This document shows positions 25,342 to 31,978 of a stretch of 43,464 nucleotides of DNA, in pieces. The notes under the pieces are model-generated. The model was not told where the DNA came from. It did not search any database and was given only the letters and a program-made list of their open reading frames with translations. This DNA is from Collinsella aerofaciens (GTDB lineage Bacteria; Actinomycetota; Coriobacteriia; Coriobacteriales; Coriobacteriaceae), in assembly GCA_021639365.1 (NCBI GenBank), contig JAJXHK010000014.1:1-43464 (forward strand), written 5' to 3'. The first letter of the stretch is position 1, and every line of letters begins with the position of its first letter. A program made the position numbers and the translations under genes.

Positions 25342-26394
25342 ATGAATCCCAGGACTAAATCTCAGGACATTCGCGACTTGAGCCAAAACGATATTCGCGA
25401 GCTCGTGGCCGAACTTGGCCAGCCCGCCTTCCGCGCGAAGCAGCTCATCGAATGGGTCTTTGAGAAGAACGTTTGTTCGTTTGACGATATGACCAACCTT
25501 CCCAAGGCTTTCCGTGAGCAGCTTAAAGAGGCTTTTGCCTTTGATACGCCGACTGAACTCACCAAGCAGGTTTCCAAAGATGGCTCGCGCAAGTATCTGC
25601 TCGAGTACCACGATGGCATTTCCGTCGAGACTGTCGGCATGCCCCGTCGTAACAAACTTTCCGTCTGCGTTTCCACCCAGGCAGGCTGCGGCATGGGCTG
25701 CGCCTTTTGCGCTACCGGTCTCAACGGCCTCAAGCGCTCTCTGACCGCTCAAGAGATCGTCGACCAGGTGCTTCATGTATCCAACGACTTTGGCGAGCGT
25801 GCCACAAGCGTTGTCTTCATGGGCCAGGGCGAGCCGTTTGCCAACTACGACGAGGTTCTCAAGGCATTGCGTATCCTCAACGACCCCGATGGTATCGGTA
25901 TCGGCGCTCGTCACCTCACCGTCTCTACCAGCGGCGTTATTCCCGGTATTCGCAAATTTGCCGATATCCCCGAGCAGTTCACTCTTGCCGTTTCCCTGCA
26001 TTCCGCCATCCAGTCGACGCGCAATAAGCTCATGCCCGGTGTTAAGAAATACACGCTGCTTCGCCTTCACGAAGCGCTTCAGCTCTACACCGAGAAGACT
26101 GGCCGCCGCCCGACCTATGAGTATGCCATGATCGAAGGCGTCAACGATACGAATCCCGAGATGCAGGCACTCTGCGACTTCTGCGAGGGAACGCTGTGCC
26201 ACGTTAACCTGATTCAACTTAACGACATCGAGGGCAGCCCGCTCAAGCCGTCACCGATTCATAAGGTTGAGGATCTTCAGCGTCGTCTTGAGTCCCGTGG
26301 CATCGAGACCACGATTCGTAACTCCCGTGGTAACGATATTGACGCCGCTTGCGGGCAGCTGAAACAGCGCTTCAAAGTTCAGAAGAACGCATAG
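25342..26394 (+). CDS. rlmN: Dual-specificity 23S rRNA/tRNA (adenine-C2)-methyltransferase RlmN
   Basis: 350-residue radical SAM enzyme that methylates C2 of A2503 in 23S rRNA and A37 of some tRNAs. The radical SAM cysteines are Cys116, Cys120 and Cys123 (CGMGCAFC). The C-terminal catalytic Cys lies in DAACGQ, and the SAM-binding GQGEPFANYD and the ISTSGVIPGI-like segment (VSTSGVIPGI) are present. RBS AAAGG precedes the ATG. It is followed by a degenerate parS-like palindrome and a strong terminator. Confidence 0.97.
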   Translation: MNPRTKSQDIRDLSQNDIRELVAELGQPAFRAKQLIEWVFEKNVCSFDDMTNLPKAFREQLKEAFAFDTPTELTKQVSKDGSRKYLLEYHDGISVETVGMPRRNKLSVCVSTQAGCGMGCAFCATGLNGLKRSLTAQEIVDQVLHVSNDFGERATSVVFMGQGEPFANYDEVLKALRILNDPDGIGIGARHLTVSTSGVIPGIRKFADIPEQFTLAVSLHSAIQSTRNKLMPGVKKYTLLRLHEALQLYTEKTGRRPTYEYAMIEGVNDTNPEMQALCDFCEGTLCHVNLIQLNDIEGSPLKPSPIHKVEDLQRRLESRGIETTIRNSRGNDIDAACGQLKQRFKVQKNA

Positions 26395-26412
26395 GGGAGT
26401 CGCACTCCAAAA

Positions 26413-26428
26413 CGTTTCATGTGAAACG
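26413..26428. promoter_or_regulatory. Degenerate parS-like site
   Basis: CGTTTCATGTGAAACG differs from the 16-bp parS consensus TGTTTCACGTGAAACA at the two outer bases and one central base. It lies between rlmN and its terminator, about 2.2 kb from the perfect sites. Binding by ParB is uncertain. Confidence 0.4.
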
Positions 26429-26432
26429 TCGA

Positions 26433-26473
26433 ACGGCCCCGGTTGCAGGATATGCAACCGGGGCCGTTTCATT
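26433..26473 (+). terminator. Terminator of rlmN
   Basis: A perfect stem of about 16 bp, ACGGCCCCGGTTGCA with its complement, has a 5-nt loop and is followed by TTTCATTT. Confidence 0.85.
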
Positions 26474-26521
26474 TATTGACCTCAATTTTGGACCAGCTGC
26501 TACCCTTCCCATTTTTTACGG

Positions 26522-26565
26522 ACAAAATAAGGGGCCCTTGTCTCATGAATCAGACAAGGGCCCTC
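26522..26565 (-). terminator. Terminator of the partition operon
   Basis: A 12-bp stem, GGGCCCTTGTCT (26,532-26,543) with AGACAAGGGCCC (26,552-26,563), is followed on the minus strand by CCTTATTTTG. It lies about 30 nt after the stop of the small parB-coupled gene. Confidence 0.75.
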
Positions 26566-26584
26566 AAAATATGCAGGGTAATTG

Positions 26585-26596
26585 TTAGGTACCTAA
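26585..26596. repeat. 12-bp palindrome TTAGGTACCTAA, copy 1
   Basis: A perfect palindrome overlapping the stop codon of the small parB-coupled gene. The same sequence with the same preceding G recurs at 30,090-30,101 in the yidC-khpB gap. Confidence 0.5.
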
Positions 26597-26847
26597 TAGC
26601 CTACATTTTCCCATTGGTTACTAACCCAACCCTGATTAATCTTAGGATTTTTCGTTACCTGAGCAGTGCGCATGGCAACATCTTCTGTCATAACATCCAT
26701 TTTCTTCTTGGATGTATCAACGATATCTTGCGCGCCACGAAGCAAACGACCTCGAAGTTCATCGTCTGTCGCGATCTTATAGCCAGCAAAGGCACCAGCC
26801 GCGACAGTCGTCACCAATGCAATCGCAGTAAAAATCTTATTCATCAT
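26593..26847 (-). CDS. Small membrane-anchored protein coupled to parB (YtxH-like layout)
   Basis: 84 residues. One hydrophobic N-terminal segment (about 3-25, IFTAIALVTTVAAGAFAGY) is followed by a charged, probably helical region (DELRGRLLRGAQDIVDTSKKK) and a polar tail. The overall layout resembles YtxH-type small proteins, but I cannot assign a family. Its start (ATGATG; 26,847 or 26,844) lies inside the last codons of parB, with AAGGAGG 5-8 nt upstream, so it is translated from the parAB message. Position as third gene of a partition operon suggests a role at the membrane in chromosome segregation, which is inference. Confidence 0.75.
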   Translation of the reverse strand: MMNKIFTAIALVTTVAAGAFAGYKIATDDELRGRLLRGAQDIVDTSKKKMDVMTEDVAMRTAQVTKNPKINQGWVSNQWENVGY

Positions 26848-27742
26848 CTTGGCCTCCTTGATCAAACTGAATCATTTCACCAAGAATACGAGAGAGCTCT
26901 TCCTCGTCTTTAAACTCAATCTCAATCTTATTCTTTCCTCGCGAGCTCTTCACACGCACGTTGGTATTAAATACCTGACGAAGTACACGCGCAGCCTTTT
27001 TAAAAGACTGAGGCGTTGCAGGCCGCGGCGTCTTAGGTGTCTCTCCGGCAGAAAACAATGGAGCAAGATTTTCTGTCGCTCTTACGGAAAGGCCCTCCGC
27101 AACAACCTTCTCGGCAAGTCGAATTCGAGCATCCTCATAGGGAACTGCAAGAATCGCACGTGCGTGACCAGCAGTAAGTTTACCCCCAAAAATCATCTGC
27201 TGAACTACTTCGGGGAGATCGAGAAGGCGCAGCGAGTTTGTAATTGCAGAGCGTGACTTGCTTACGGCCTTCGACAATGCCTCCTGAGTCATACCACTAG
27301 CATCGATGAGCTGGCGATAGCCCTTAGCCTCTTCGACAGGATTCAGGTCAGAACGCTGAAGGTTTTCGATAAGAGCAAGAGCCAGCATCTCTTCATCATT
27401 AACATCTTTAATGATGACAGGCAGTTCCTCAAGACCAGCAAGCTTTGACGCCTGGTAACGACGCTCACCAGCGATGATCTCATAGCCGTTTCCATGCTTG
27501 CGAACCAAGAGCGGCTGCAAAACGCCATGTTCTTGGATTGACTCGCTCAACTCGCGAAGTTCAGTTTCATTAAAGTGAATTCGCGGTTGATTAGGGTTGG
27601 GAACGATATCCTCAATAGGTAGTTTTGTTTCAGATGCGGCATTTGAAGCAGATACAGCAGAACCACCGGTCTCATACTCAGCCTCTGAGACCAAAGCATT
27701 GAGTCCACGTCCCAATCCACCACGTTTCTTTGCACTAGGCAC
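26837..27742 (-). CDS. parB: Chromosome partition protein ParB
   Basis: 301-residue ParB/Spo0J. The N-terminal KKRGGLGRGLNAL is the usual ParA-stimulating motif. The CTPase/ParB_N domain contains the QPRIHF region and GERRYQA (92-98). A helix-turn-helix (about 155-185, TQEALSKAVSKSRSAITNSLRLL) reads parS, and the C-terminal dimer domain has the AARVLRQVF...IEIEFKDEEEL pattern. It loads at the parS sites at 28.6 kb and spreads. GTG start at 27,742 overlaps the end of parA by 8 bp, with AGAGGTGAT upstream. Confidence 0.97.
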   Translation of the reverse strand: MPSAKKRGGLGRGLNALVSEAEYETGGSAVSASNAASETKLPIEDIVPNPNQPRIHFNETELRELSESIQEHGVLQPLLVRKHGNGYEIIAGERRYQASKLAGLEELPVIIKDVNDEEMLALALIENLQRSDLNPVEEAKGYRQLIDASGMTQEALSKAVSKSRSAITNSLRLLDLPEVVQQMIFGGKLTAGHARAILAVPYEDARIRLAEKVVAEGLSVRATENLAPLFSAGETPKTPRPATPQSFKKAARVLRQVFNTNVRVKSSRGKNKIEIEFKDEEELSRILGEMIQFDQGGQDDE

Positions 27743-28535
27743 GCTTGATCACCTCTTTTGCAAGGTTCATATACGCTTTTGCACCCTTGTTTTGAGGTGC
27801 ATAGGTAATTACCGGTTCTCCAAAAGACGGAGCTTCAGAGATTTTAACCGTACGGGGAATCAGCGTCTTAAATGCCTTATCACCAAAGTACGATTGAACC
27901 TCCTCAACAACCTGATTCGATAGAGAAGTACGCGAGTCATACATGGTCATAAGCACACCATAGGTGTCTAAGCCCTTGTTCAGACGTGATTTGACCATCT
28001 TCATTGACTCAAGCAGCTTCGTAACGCCCTCGAGTGCGTAATACTCACACTGGATTGGAATCAAAACGCTATCTGCTGCGGTCAAGGCATTGATAGTAAG
28101 CAGGCCGAGCGAAGGAGGACAGTCAATGAAAATAAAATCGAACTCGTCCTGAATCGGCTCAAGCAAATCTTTGAGGCGGGTTTCACGAGCAATTGCGCTT
28201 ACGAGCTCAATTTCAGCACCTGCAAGCTGAATCGTAGCTGGAATTACAAATACCTTTTTGCAATTTGTATCAAAAACAAGCGATTCTGCCGGCACATCAT
28301 TCAACAATGCATCATAGATGCAGTGATCAAGGTCTTCTTTTTCAATTCCAAATCCACTGGTGCTGTTTCCCTGCGGATCAAAATCGACAATCAGTGTCTT
28401 ACGACCCTGCTCACCCAGTGCTGCTGCAAGGTTTACAGCCGTCGTTGACTTACCGACGCCGCCTTTTTGATTGATGATTGCAATGATACGCGTGTCTTTT
28501 GCGCTCTTAGAACGCTTAACGTCGCGAAATCCCAC
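27735..28535 (-). CDS. parA: Chromosome partition ATPase ParA
   Basis: 266-residue ParA/Soj-type ATPase. The deviant Walker A KGGVGKST lies at 24-31. DFDPQGNSTSG and FIFIDCPPSLG (Walker B) follow. It binds non-specific DNA in the ATP form and drives origin movement together with ParB. GTG start at 28,535 with AGGAGGG 4 nt upstream. First gene of parA-parB-small membrane protein. The 134 bp upstream holds three perfect parS sites, so ParB binding could also repress the operon. Confidence 0.97.
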   Translation of the reverse strand: MGFRDVKRSKSAKDTRIIAIINQKGGVGKSTTAVNLAAALGEQGRKTLIVDFDPQGNSTSGFGIEKEDLDHCIYDALLNDVPAESLVFDTNCKKVFVIPATIQLAGAEIELVSAIARETRLKDLLEPIQDEFDFIFIDCPPSLGLLTINALTAADSVLIPIQCEYYALEGVTKLLESMKMVKSRLNKGLDTYGVLMTMYDSRTSLSNQVVEEVQSYFGDKAFKTLIPRTVKISEAPSFGEPVITYAPQNKGAKAYMNLAKEVIKRA

Positions 28536-28574
28536 GGTCCCTCCTGGTGTGTATTAAAGCTGTCAAACGGAGGA

Positions 28575-28590
28575 TGTTTCACGTGAAACA
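28575..28590. promoter_or_regulatory. parS site 1
   Basis: Exact 16-bp palindrome TGTTTCACGTGAAACA, identical to the bacterial chromosomal parS consensus. Confidence 0.95.
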
Positions 28591-28613
28591 TTCCGATTCG
28601 ATATCAACCGCCA

Positions 28614-28629
28614 TGTTTCACGTGAAACA
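28614..28629. promoter_or_regulatory. parS site 2
   Basis: Second exact copy of TGTTTCACGTGAAACA. It starts 39 bp from the start of site 1. Confidence 0.95.
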
Positions 28630-28652
28630 CTGCAAGTTGTTAGTATCCATTA

Positions 28653-28668
28653 TGTTTCACGTGAAACA
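28653..28668. promoter_or_regulatory. parS site 3
   Basis: Third exact copy, starting 39 bp from the start of site 2, so the three sites have identical spacing. It ends one base before the rsmG stop codon. Confidence 0.95.
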
Positions 28669-28669
28669 T

Positions 28670-29407
28670 CTAGGCAAGCGGATTCTTCTTTGCCATGCCA
28701 TTTGCACGAGGCAATGAAACGGATGTTGGATGACTCTTCTTAAGAACAATGAACTCCCTGTGGCCCAAGCCCTCAGGCAAATCGATTGCGTCATTCAGAA
28801 GCAAAGTGAAGCCGCAAATCTTAGCTGCTGACATGCCGGAAGCAAGCTCCTCATCCGAAGGATTGCCCTTGGTGATAACAAATAGACCTCCATCCTTGAG
28901 GAACGGAGCCGCATACTCAACAAGAATCGGTAGAGGGGCCAGTGCGCGGGCGGTTACGACAGAGAACTGCTTCTTATGGCTTCGAGCATATTCTTCAAGA
29001 CGATCATGAACGGCATGAGCATGTTTCAATCCAAGAGCATGGACAAAAGAATTGACAGCATCAACCTTCTTGCCAACAGAGTCAATATAAGTAGCTTTAC
29101 GATGCGTGGTTATGGTTAAAGGAATACCAGGGAAGCCCGCACCTGTTCCCATATCGAGCAAAGCTCCCTCAGGAGCCTTATTGATATAAGGGAGCAAAAC
29201 AAGAGAGTCGAGGATATGTAGTACCGCAGCATCTTCTATGTTAAGAATACGGGTGAGATTGGTTGTCTTATTTGTTTCCAGAACCAAATCCAAATGCTGA
29301 ATACATTTCCTCAGCTCAACATCAGTTACGCTCAAGGAATACTCTTTGCAATAGGAAGTTAGACGACTCAACATCTCGTCAGCCTGCTGATCAGTAAGTA
29401 CTAACAA
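28670..29407 (-). CDS. rsmG: 16S rRNA (guanine527-N7)-methyltransferase
   Basis: 245-residue SAM-dependent methyltransferase (GidB) that makes m7G527 in 16S rRNA. The SAM-binding motif is LLDMGTGAGFPGIPL, with NLTRI upstream and VTARALAPLPILVEYA downstream as in the family. I chose a TTG start at 29,407 because AAGGAG lies 6 nt upstream. The longer open frame reaches back through the terminator of khpB and cannot be the gene start. It begins after that terminator, so it probably has its own promoter around 29,410-29,460, where no standard pair is obvious. It lies immediately upstream of parA. Confidence 0.95.
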   Translation of the reverse strand: MLVLTDQQADEMLSRLTSYCKEYSLSVTDVELRKCIQHLDLVLETNKTTNLTRILNIEDAAVLHILDSLVLLPYINKAPEGALLDMGTGAGFPGIPLTITTHRKATYIDSVGKKVDAVNSFVHALGLKHAHAVHDRLEEYARSHKKQFSVVTARALAPLPILVEYAAPFLKDGGLFVITKGNPSDEELASGMSAAKICGFTLLLNDAIDLPEGLGHREFIVLKKSHPTSVSLPRANGMAKKNPLA

Positions 29408-29453
29408 CGAAAGCTCCTTTCTGACAAAAATCAGTGTATCGAGAACTTTTGAC

Positions 29454-29486
29454 AAAAAAAAGGGGACGTGGAAACCACGTCCCCTT
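29454..29486 (-). terminator. Terminator after khpB
   Basis: A 10-bp stem, GGGGACGTGG / CCACGTCCCC with an AAA loop, is followed by T8 on the minus strand. It ends the rpmH-rnpA-yidD-yidC-khpB operon. Confidence 0.9.
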
Positions 29487-29504
29487 AGCATAAGCTCGAG
29501 TAGA

Positions 29505-30074
29505 TTATCGAGCAACAATCACCACATGGCGATCGGGGTCAGAACCCTCAGAATGAGTATCGACGGCGTCATTGCCACGAAGTGCAATGTGAACCAGTCG
29601 GCGCTCGTAGGCATTCATGGGCGGAAGCGAAACACTCTTATGAGTGCGGATGGCACGCTCGGCAGCAGACTGAGCCATGGAGGCAACCTTGTCCTGACGG
29701 CGGCTCTTGTATCCCTCGACGTCCACTACAACCGGATACCTAAAGCCGAGCTTGCGGCTCACCAGCAATGAGAACATAACCTGAAGGGCATCAAGGGTGC
29801 GACCATGACGGCCAATGAGAACAGCAAGGTCGGGAGCCGTTACATCCAAAATCAGCTCACCCTCGTCGCCCTCATACTCATCGATAGGAGAGTTGGCGGC
29901 ATCGAAGTGCGAAAGGATGGAACGCAGGATGGAAATCGCAACATCGGCAATAGTGTCGAGCTCCTCATCGGTCAGCTCTTCACCGGCCTTGTAGCGCTGT
30001 GCAATCTCGGGATAATCGCCCGCGACCTGCGGGGCAACCTCCTCAAGCATATCCTCGATGATCTCTTCAGACAT
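29505..30074 (-). CDS. khpB: KH/R3H RNA-binding protein KhpB (Jag)
   Basis: 189-residue Jag/EloR-type protein. An acidic N-terminus (MSEEIIEDMLEEVAP) is followed by a KH-like domain (about 68-130, LILDVTAPDLAVLIGRHGRTLDALQ with the GxxG loop) and an R3H domain (about 140-180, PPMNAYERRLVHIAL). It binds RNA, affecting cell elongation and division in related bacteria. The ATG at 30,074 has GGAG 6 nt upstream. Last gene of the operon that starts at rpmH. Confidence 0.94.
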   Translation of the reverse strand: MSEEIIEDMLEEVAPQVAGDYPEIAQRYKAGEELTDEELDTIADVAISILRSILSHFDAANSPIDEYEGDEGELILDVTAPDLAVLIGRHGRTLDALQVMFSLLVSRKLGFRYPVVVDVEGYKSRRQDKVASMAQSAAERAIRTHKSVSLPPMNAYERRLVHIALRGNDAVDTHSEGSDPDRHVVIVAR

Positions 30075-30089
30075 AACGTACTCCAAAAG

Positions 30090-30101
30090 TTAGGTACCTA
30101 A
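30090..30101. repeat. 12-bp palindrome TTAGGTACCTAA, copy 2
   Basis: Identical to 26,585-26,596. It lies in the 44-bp gap between yidC and khpB. Confidence 0.5.
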
Positions 30102-30118
30102 ATTAGATTGATATCCCA

Positions 30119-30889
30119 CTACTTCTTCTTGTGCGGGCGCGGCTTCTTCTCGCGACGAGTGACCTCAACCTGCAGTGGCGCGTTCTTAAGACGCTCCTCC
30201 TCATCGGCCTTCGCCTTGTCGATGACCTTCTGCGTCACAAAAATCTGCTGGATAACCTGCCAAGCAGACGAGACGTCGTAGTACAGCAGAACACCAACGG
30301 GAAGGCTCCAGCCCATCCAAAGCATCATGACCGTCATGACAACGGCCATCATACGCATGCTCTGAGCCTGCTGGCCGGTCTGGTTGCGCGACATATAGAG
30401 CTGCGGAATCAGGGTCAGGACAGCGAACAGGATCAGGCAGACCAGCGCAGGCAGCGCGACCATAAAGCCATCGGCAAAGGAGGCACTCGGCGTGGTGGTC
30501 AGGTCGGGCAGAATATTAAAGAACGAGAACGTGCCGTCGTTAAAGTAGTCCGGCAGGTTACGCAGCAGCGTAAAGAGGGCGAATAGGACAGGCATCTGAA
30601 TCAACAGCGGCAGACAACCAGCCATCGGGTTGAACTTGTTCTCACTGTAGAACTTCTGCATCTCCTCGGCCTGACGCTGGGGATCGTCGGCATAGCGCTC
30701 CTGAATCTCGAGCATCTTGGGCTGCAGCACCTGCATACGAGCCGTCGACTTAGTCGACTTGAGCATAAGCGGCGTCAGCAGCAGACGGATGATGACCACC
30801 AGGATGATGATGGACAGGCCCCAGTCGACCGCAAAGGTCTGGATGAGCTTGAGCAGCTCGAAAAGGATGTTAACGATCCAATCCCACAT
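30119..30889 (-). CDS. yidC: Membrane protein insertase YidC/Oxa1
   Basis: 256-residue insertase of the short gram-positive type. The N-terminal helix VDWGLSIIILVVIIRLLLTPLML carries the conserved Arg of the hydrophilic groove. A coiled, charged hairpin (KMLEIQERYADDPQRQAEEMQKFY) is followed by CLPLLIQMPVLFALFTLL and three more helices, then a basic tail ending in RPHKKK. No lipobox is present, unlike many gram-positive YidC proteins. It works with SecYEG or alone to insert membrane proteins. RBS GGAGG is about 8 nt before the ATG. Confidence 0.96.
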   Translation of the reverse strand: MWDWIVNILFELLKLIQTFAVDWGLSIIILVVIIRLLLTPLMLKSTKSTARMQVLQPKMLEIQERYADDPQRQAEEMQKFYSENKFNPMAGCLPLLIQMPVLFALFTLLRNLPDYFNDGTFSFFNILPDLTTTPSASFADGFMVALPALVCLILFAVLTLIPQLYMSRNQTGQQAQSMRMMAVVMTVMMLWMGWSLPVGVLLYYDVSSAWQVIQQIFVTQKVIDKAKADEEERLKNAPLQVEVTRREKKPRPHKKK

Positions 30890-30918
30890 GTAAGTTTTCC
30901 TCCGATAGCGAGTGCCCG

Positions 30919-31143
30919 CTAGGGCACAGGGTCATAACCGCCGACGTGCAGGGGATTGCAGCGAACGATGCGCCTCACGGCAAGCCAGCAGCCTCTCAAA
31001 ACACCGTACTTCTCAATCGCCTGGACGGCGTATTGCGAGCACGTTGGGTAATAAATGCAGGCGTCAGGCAATAAGGGCGAAATAACCTGTTGATATATGC
31101 GAATAGGAGCGATGGCAACACGTCGCAAAACGTGATTGCTCAT
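30919..31143 (-). CDS. yidD: Membrane protein insertion efficiency factor YidD
   Basis: 74 residues with the family core IRIYQQVISPLLPDACIYYPTCSQYAVQAI and the Gly-rich ending RCNPLHVGGYDPVP. The start overlaps the rnpA stop by 4 bp (ATGAG), and the gene sits between rnpA and yidC as is standard. Confidence 0.97.
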   Translation of the reverse strand: MSNHVLRRVAIAPIRIYQQVISPLLPDACIYYPTCSQYAVQAIEKYGVLRGCWLAVRRIVRCNPLHVGGYDPVP

Positions 31144-31478
31144 CGCTCCTCCCCGGCAACGCCGGCGCGTTTCATAAGCGAACGCAATGCATTGTCCATC
31201 TCCTGCGGCGAGGAAACCCTCGTCTTGGGAGTTGCGAACAAGATGATGTCATAACCCGCAACGGGAAATCCACAGCTGCGGGCGGCCTCGCGCATCACAC
31301 GCTTAGAACGGTTGCGCACGACAGCACAACCGAGCCGTTTAGCACCAACGAAGGCGACCCTTCCGGAGTCGCCTTCGCCAACCGATTCACATATGGTCAT
31401 TCGAATCAGAGGGTGATTGAAACGACGCCCCTGACTGAACACATGCTCGAAATCTTGCCGAGACTTAATAGTCTTCAT
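31140..31478 (-). CDS. rnpA: Ribonuclease P protein component
   Basis: 112-residue protein subunit of RNase P. The family core RVAFVGAKRLGCAVVRNRSKRVMREAAR corresponds to the RNR motif region that contacts P RNA. It is the second gene after rpmH and overlaps yidD by 4 bp. The catalytic RNA gene is not in the window. Confidence 0.97.
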   Translation of the reverse strand: MKTIKSRQDFEHVFSQGRRFNHPLIRMTICESVGEGDSGRVAFVGAKRLGCAVVRNRSKRVMREAARSCGFPVAGYDIILFATPKTRVSSPQEMDNALRSLMKRAGVAGEER

Positions 31479-31498
31479 GCGAGATGTGTGTATCGCTG

Positions 31499-31633
31499 CT
31501 AGACAGTGAGACGCTTGCGGCCCTTGGCGCGACGACGGGCGAGCACGGCACGACCACCCTTAGTGGCCATACGGGCACGGAAGCCATGGGTCTTGGCACG
31601 CTTACGCTTATTAGGCTGATACGTACGCTTCAT
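31499..31633 (-). CDS. rpmH: 50S ribosomal protein L34
   Basis: 44 residues, starting MKRTYQPNKRKRAKTHGFRA, the universal L34 pattern. The ATG at 31,633 has AGGAGG 8 nt upstream. A longer frame (20 extra codons) is not supported. First gene of the operon continuing through rnpA, yidD, yidC and khpB. Confidence 0.98.
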   Translation of the reverse strand: MKRTYQPNKRKRAKTHGFRARMATKGGRAVLARRRAKGRKRLTV

Positions 31634-31705
31634 CTTAAGTTCCTCCTGCTGCATTTCGAGTGTCCGCGGGGGCGCGGACGCAGATATAGACACGTGAGCT
31701 TGAAG

Positions 31706-31735
31706 ATTGTAGGGAAATCAATGTTCAAATGTCAA
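31706..31735 (-). promoter_or_regulatory. Promoter of the rpmH operon
   Basis: On the minus strand TTGACA (31,730-31,735) and TACAAT (31,706-31,711) are 18 bp apart, about 73 bp before the rpmH start. This is the best sigma70-type promoter in the window. Confidence 0.85.
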
Positions 31736-31830
31736 GAAATCAAAGGTAAAAGGTTGCGCAGTTCACACGGTTCCCCCATAAGCCGAGCTCGATTTAGCGG
31801 TGCATGGCAACTTTTCACGATATTTCATCG

Positions 31831-31844
31831 AGTTTTCAACAGGT
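31831..31844 (+). promoter_or_regulatory. DnaA-box-like repeat, copy 1
   Basis: AGTTTTCAACAGGT. It is shared exactly with 31,884-31,897 and, inverted, with 35,084-35,097. Confidence 0.55.
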
Positions 31845-31883
31845 CATGTTGGCAATGTTGAGAACTTTTCGTCCGTTTTCCAA

Positions 31884-31897
31884 AGTTTTCAACAGGT
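31884..31897 (+). promoter_or_regulatory. DnaA-box-like repeat, copy 2
   Basis: Exact copy of AGTTTTCAACAGGT, 53 bp from copy 1 in the same direction. Confidence 0.55.
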
Positions 31898-31978
31898 TTT
31901 GAAAAGTTGTCGAAAGATGAGAAACATTGCACGGTGAGCTACTATTTGTTCGAAACCTTTTGAAAGATTGCGAGCGGC

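Larger units (their letters stand above)
31736..31978. promoter_or_regulatory. rpmH-GHKL intergenic region, possible first half of oriC
   Basis: About 240 bp holding the promoter of the rightward replication genes and two direct copies of AGTTTTCAACAGGT (31,831-31,844 and 31,884-31,897). TTTTCAACA within it matches 7 of 9 positions of the DnaA box TTATCCACA. Further relatives lie around 31,855 (TGTTGAGAAC, reverse) and 31,897-31,915. The region is less GC-rich than its flanks. An origin or autoregulatory role is inferred from position. Confidence 0.55.

Noticed and set aside
25246..26217. 323-codon minus-strand frame within rlmN
   Set aside because: Antisense of rlmN, and its end collides with the ddl start region.
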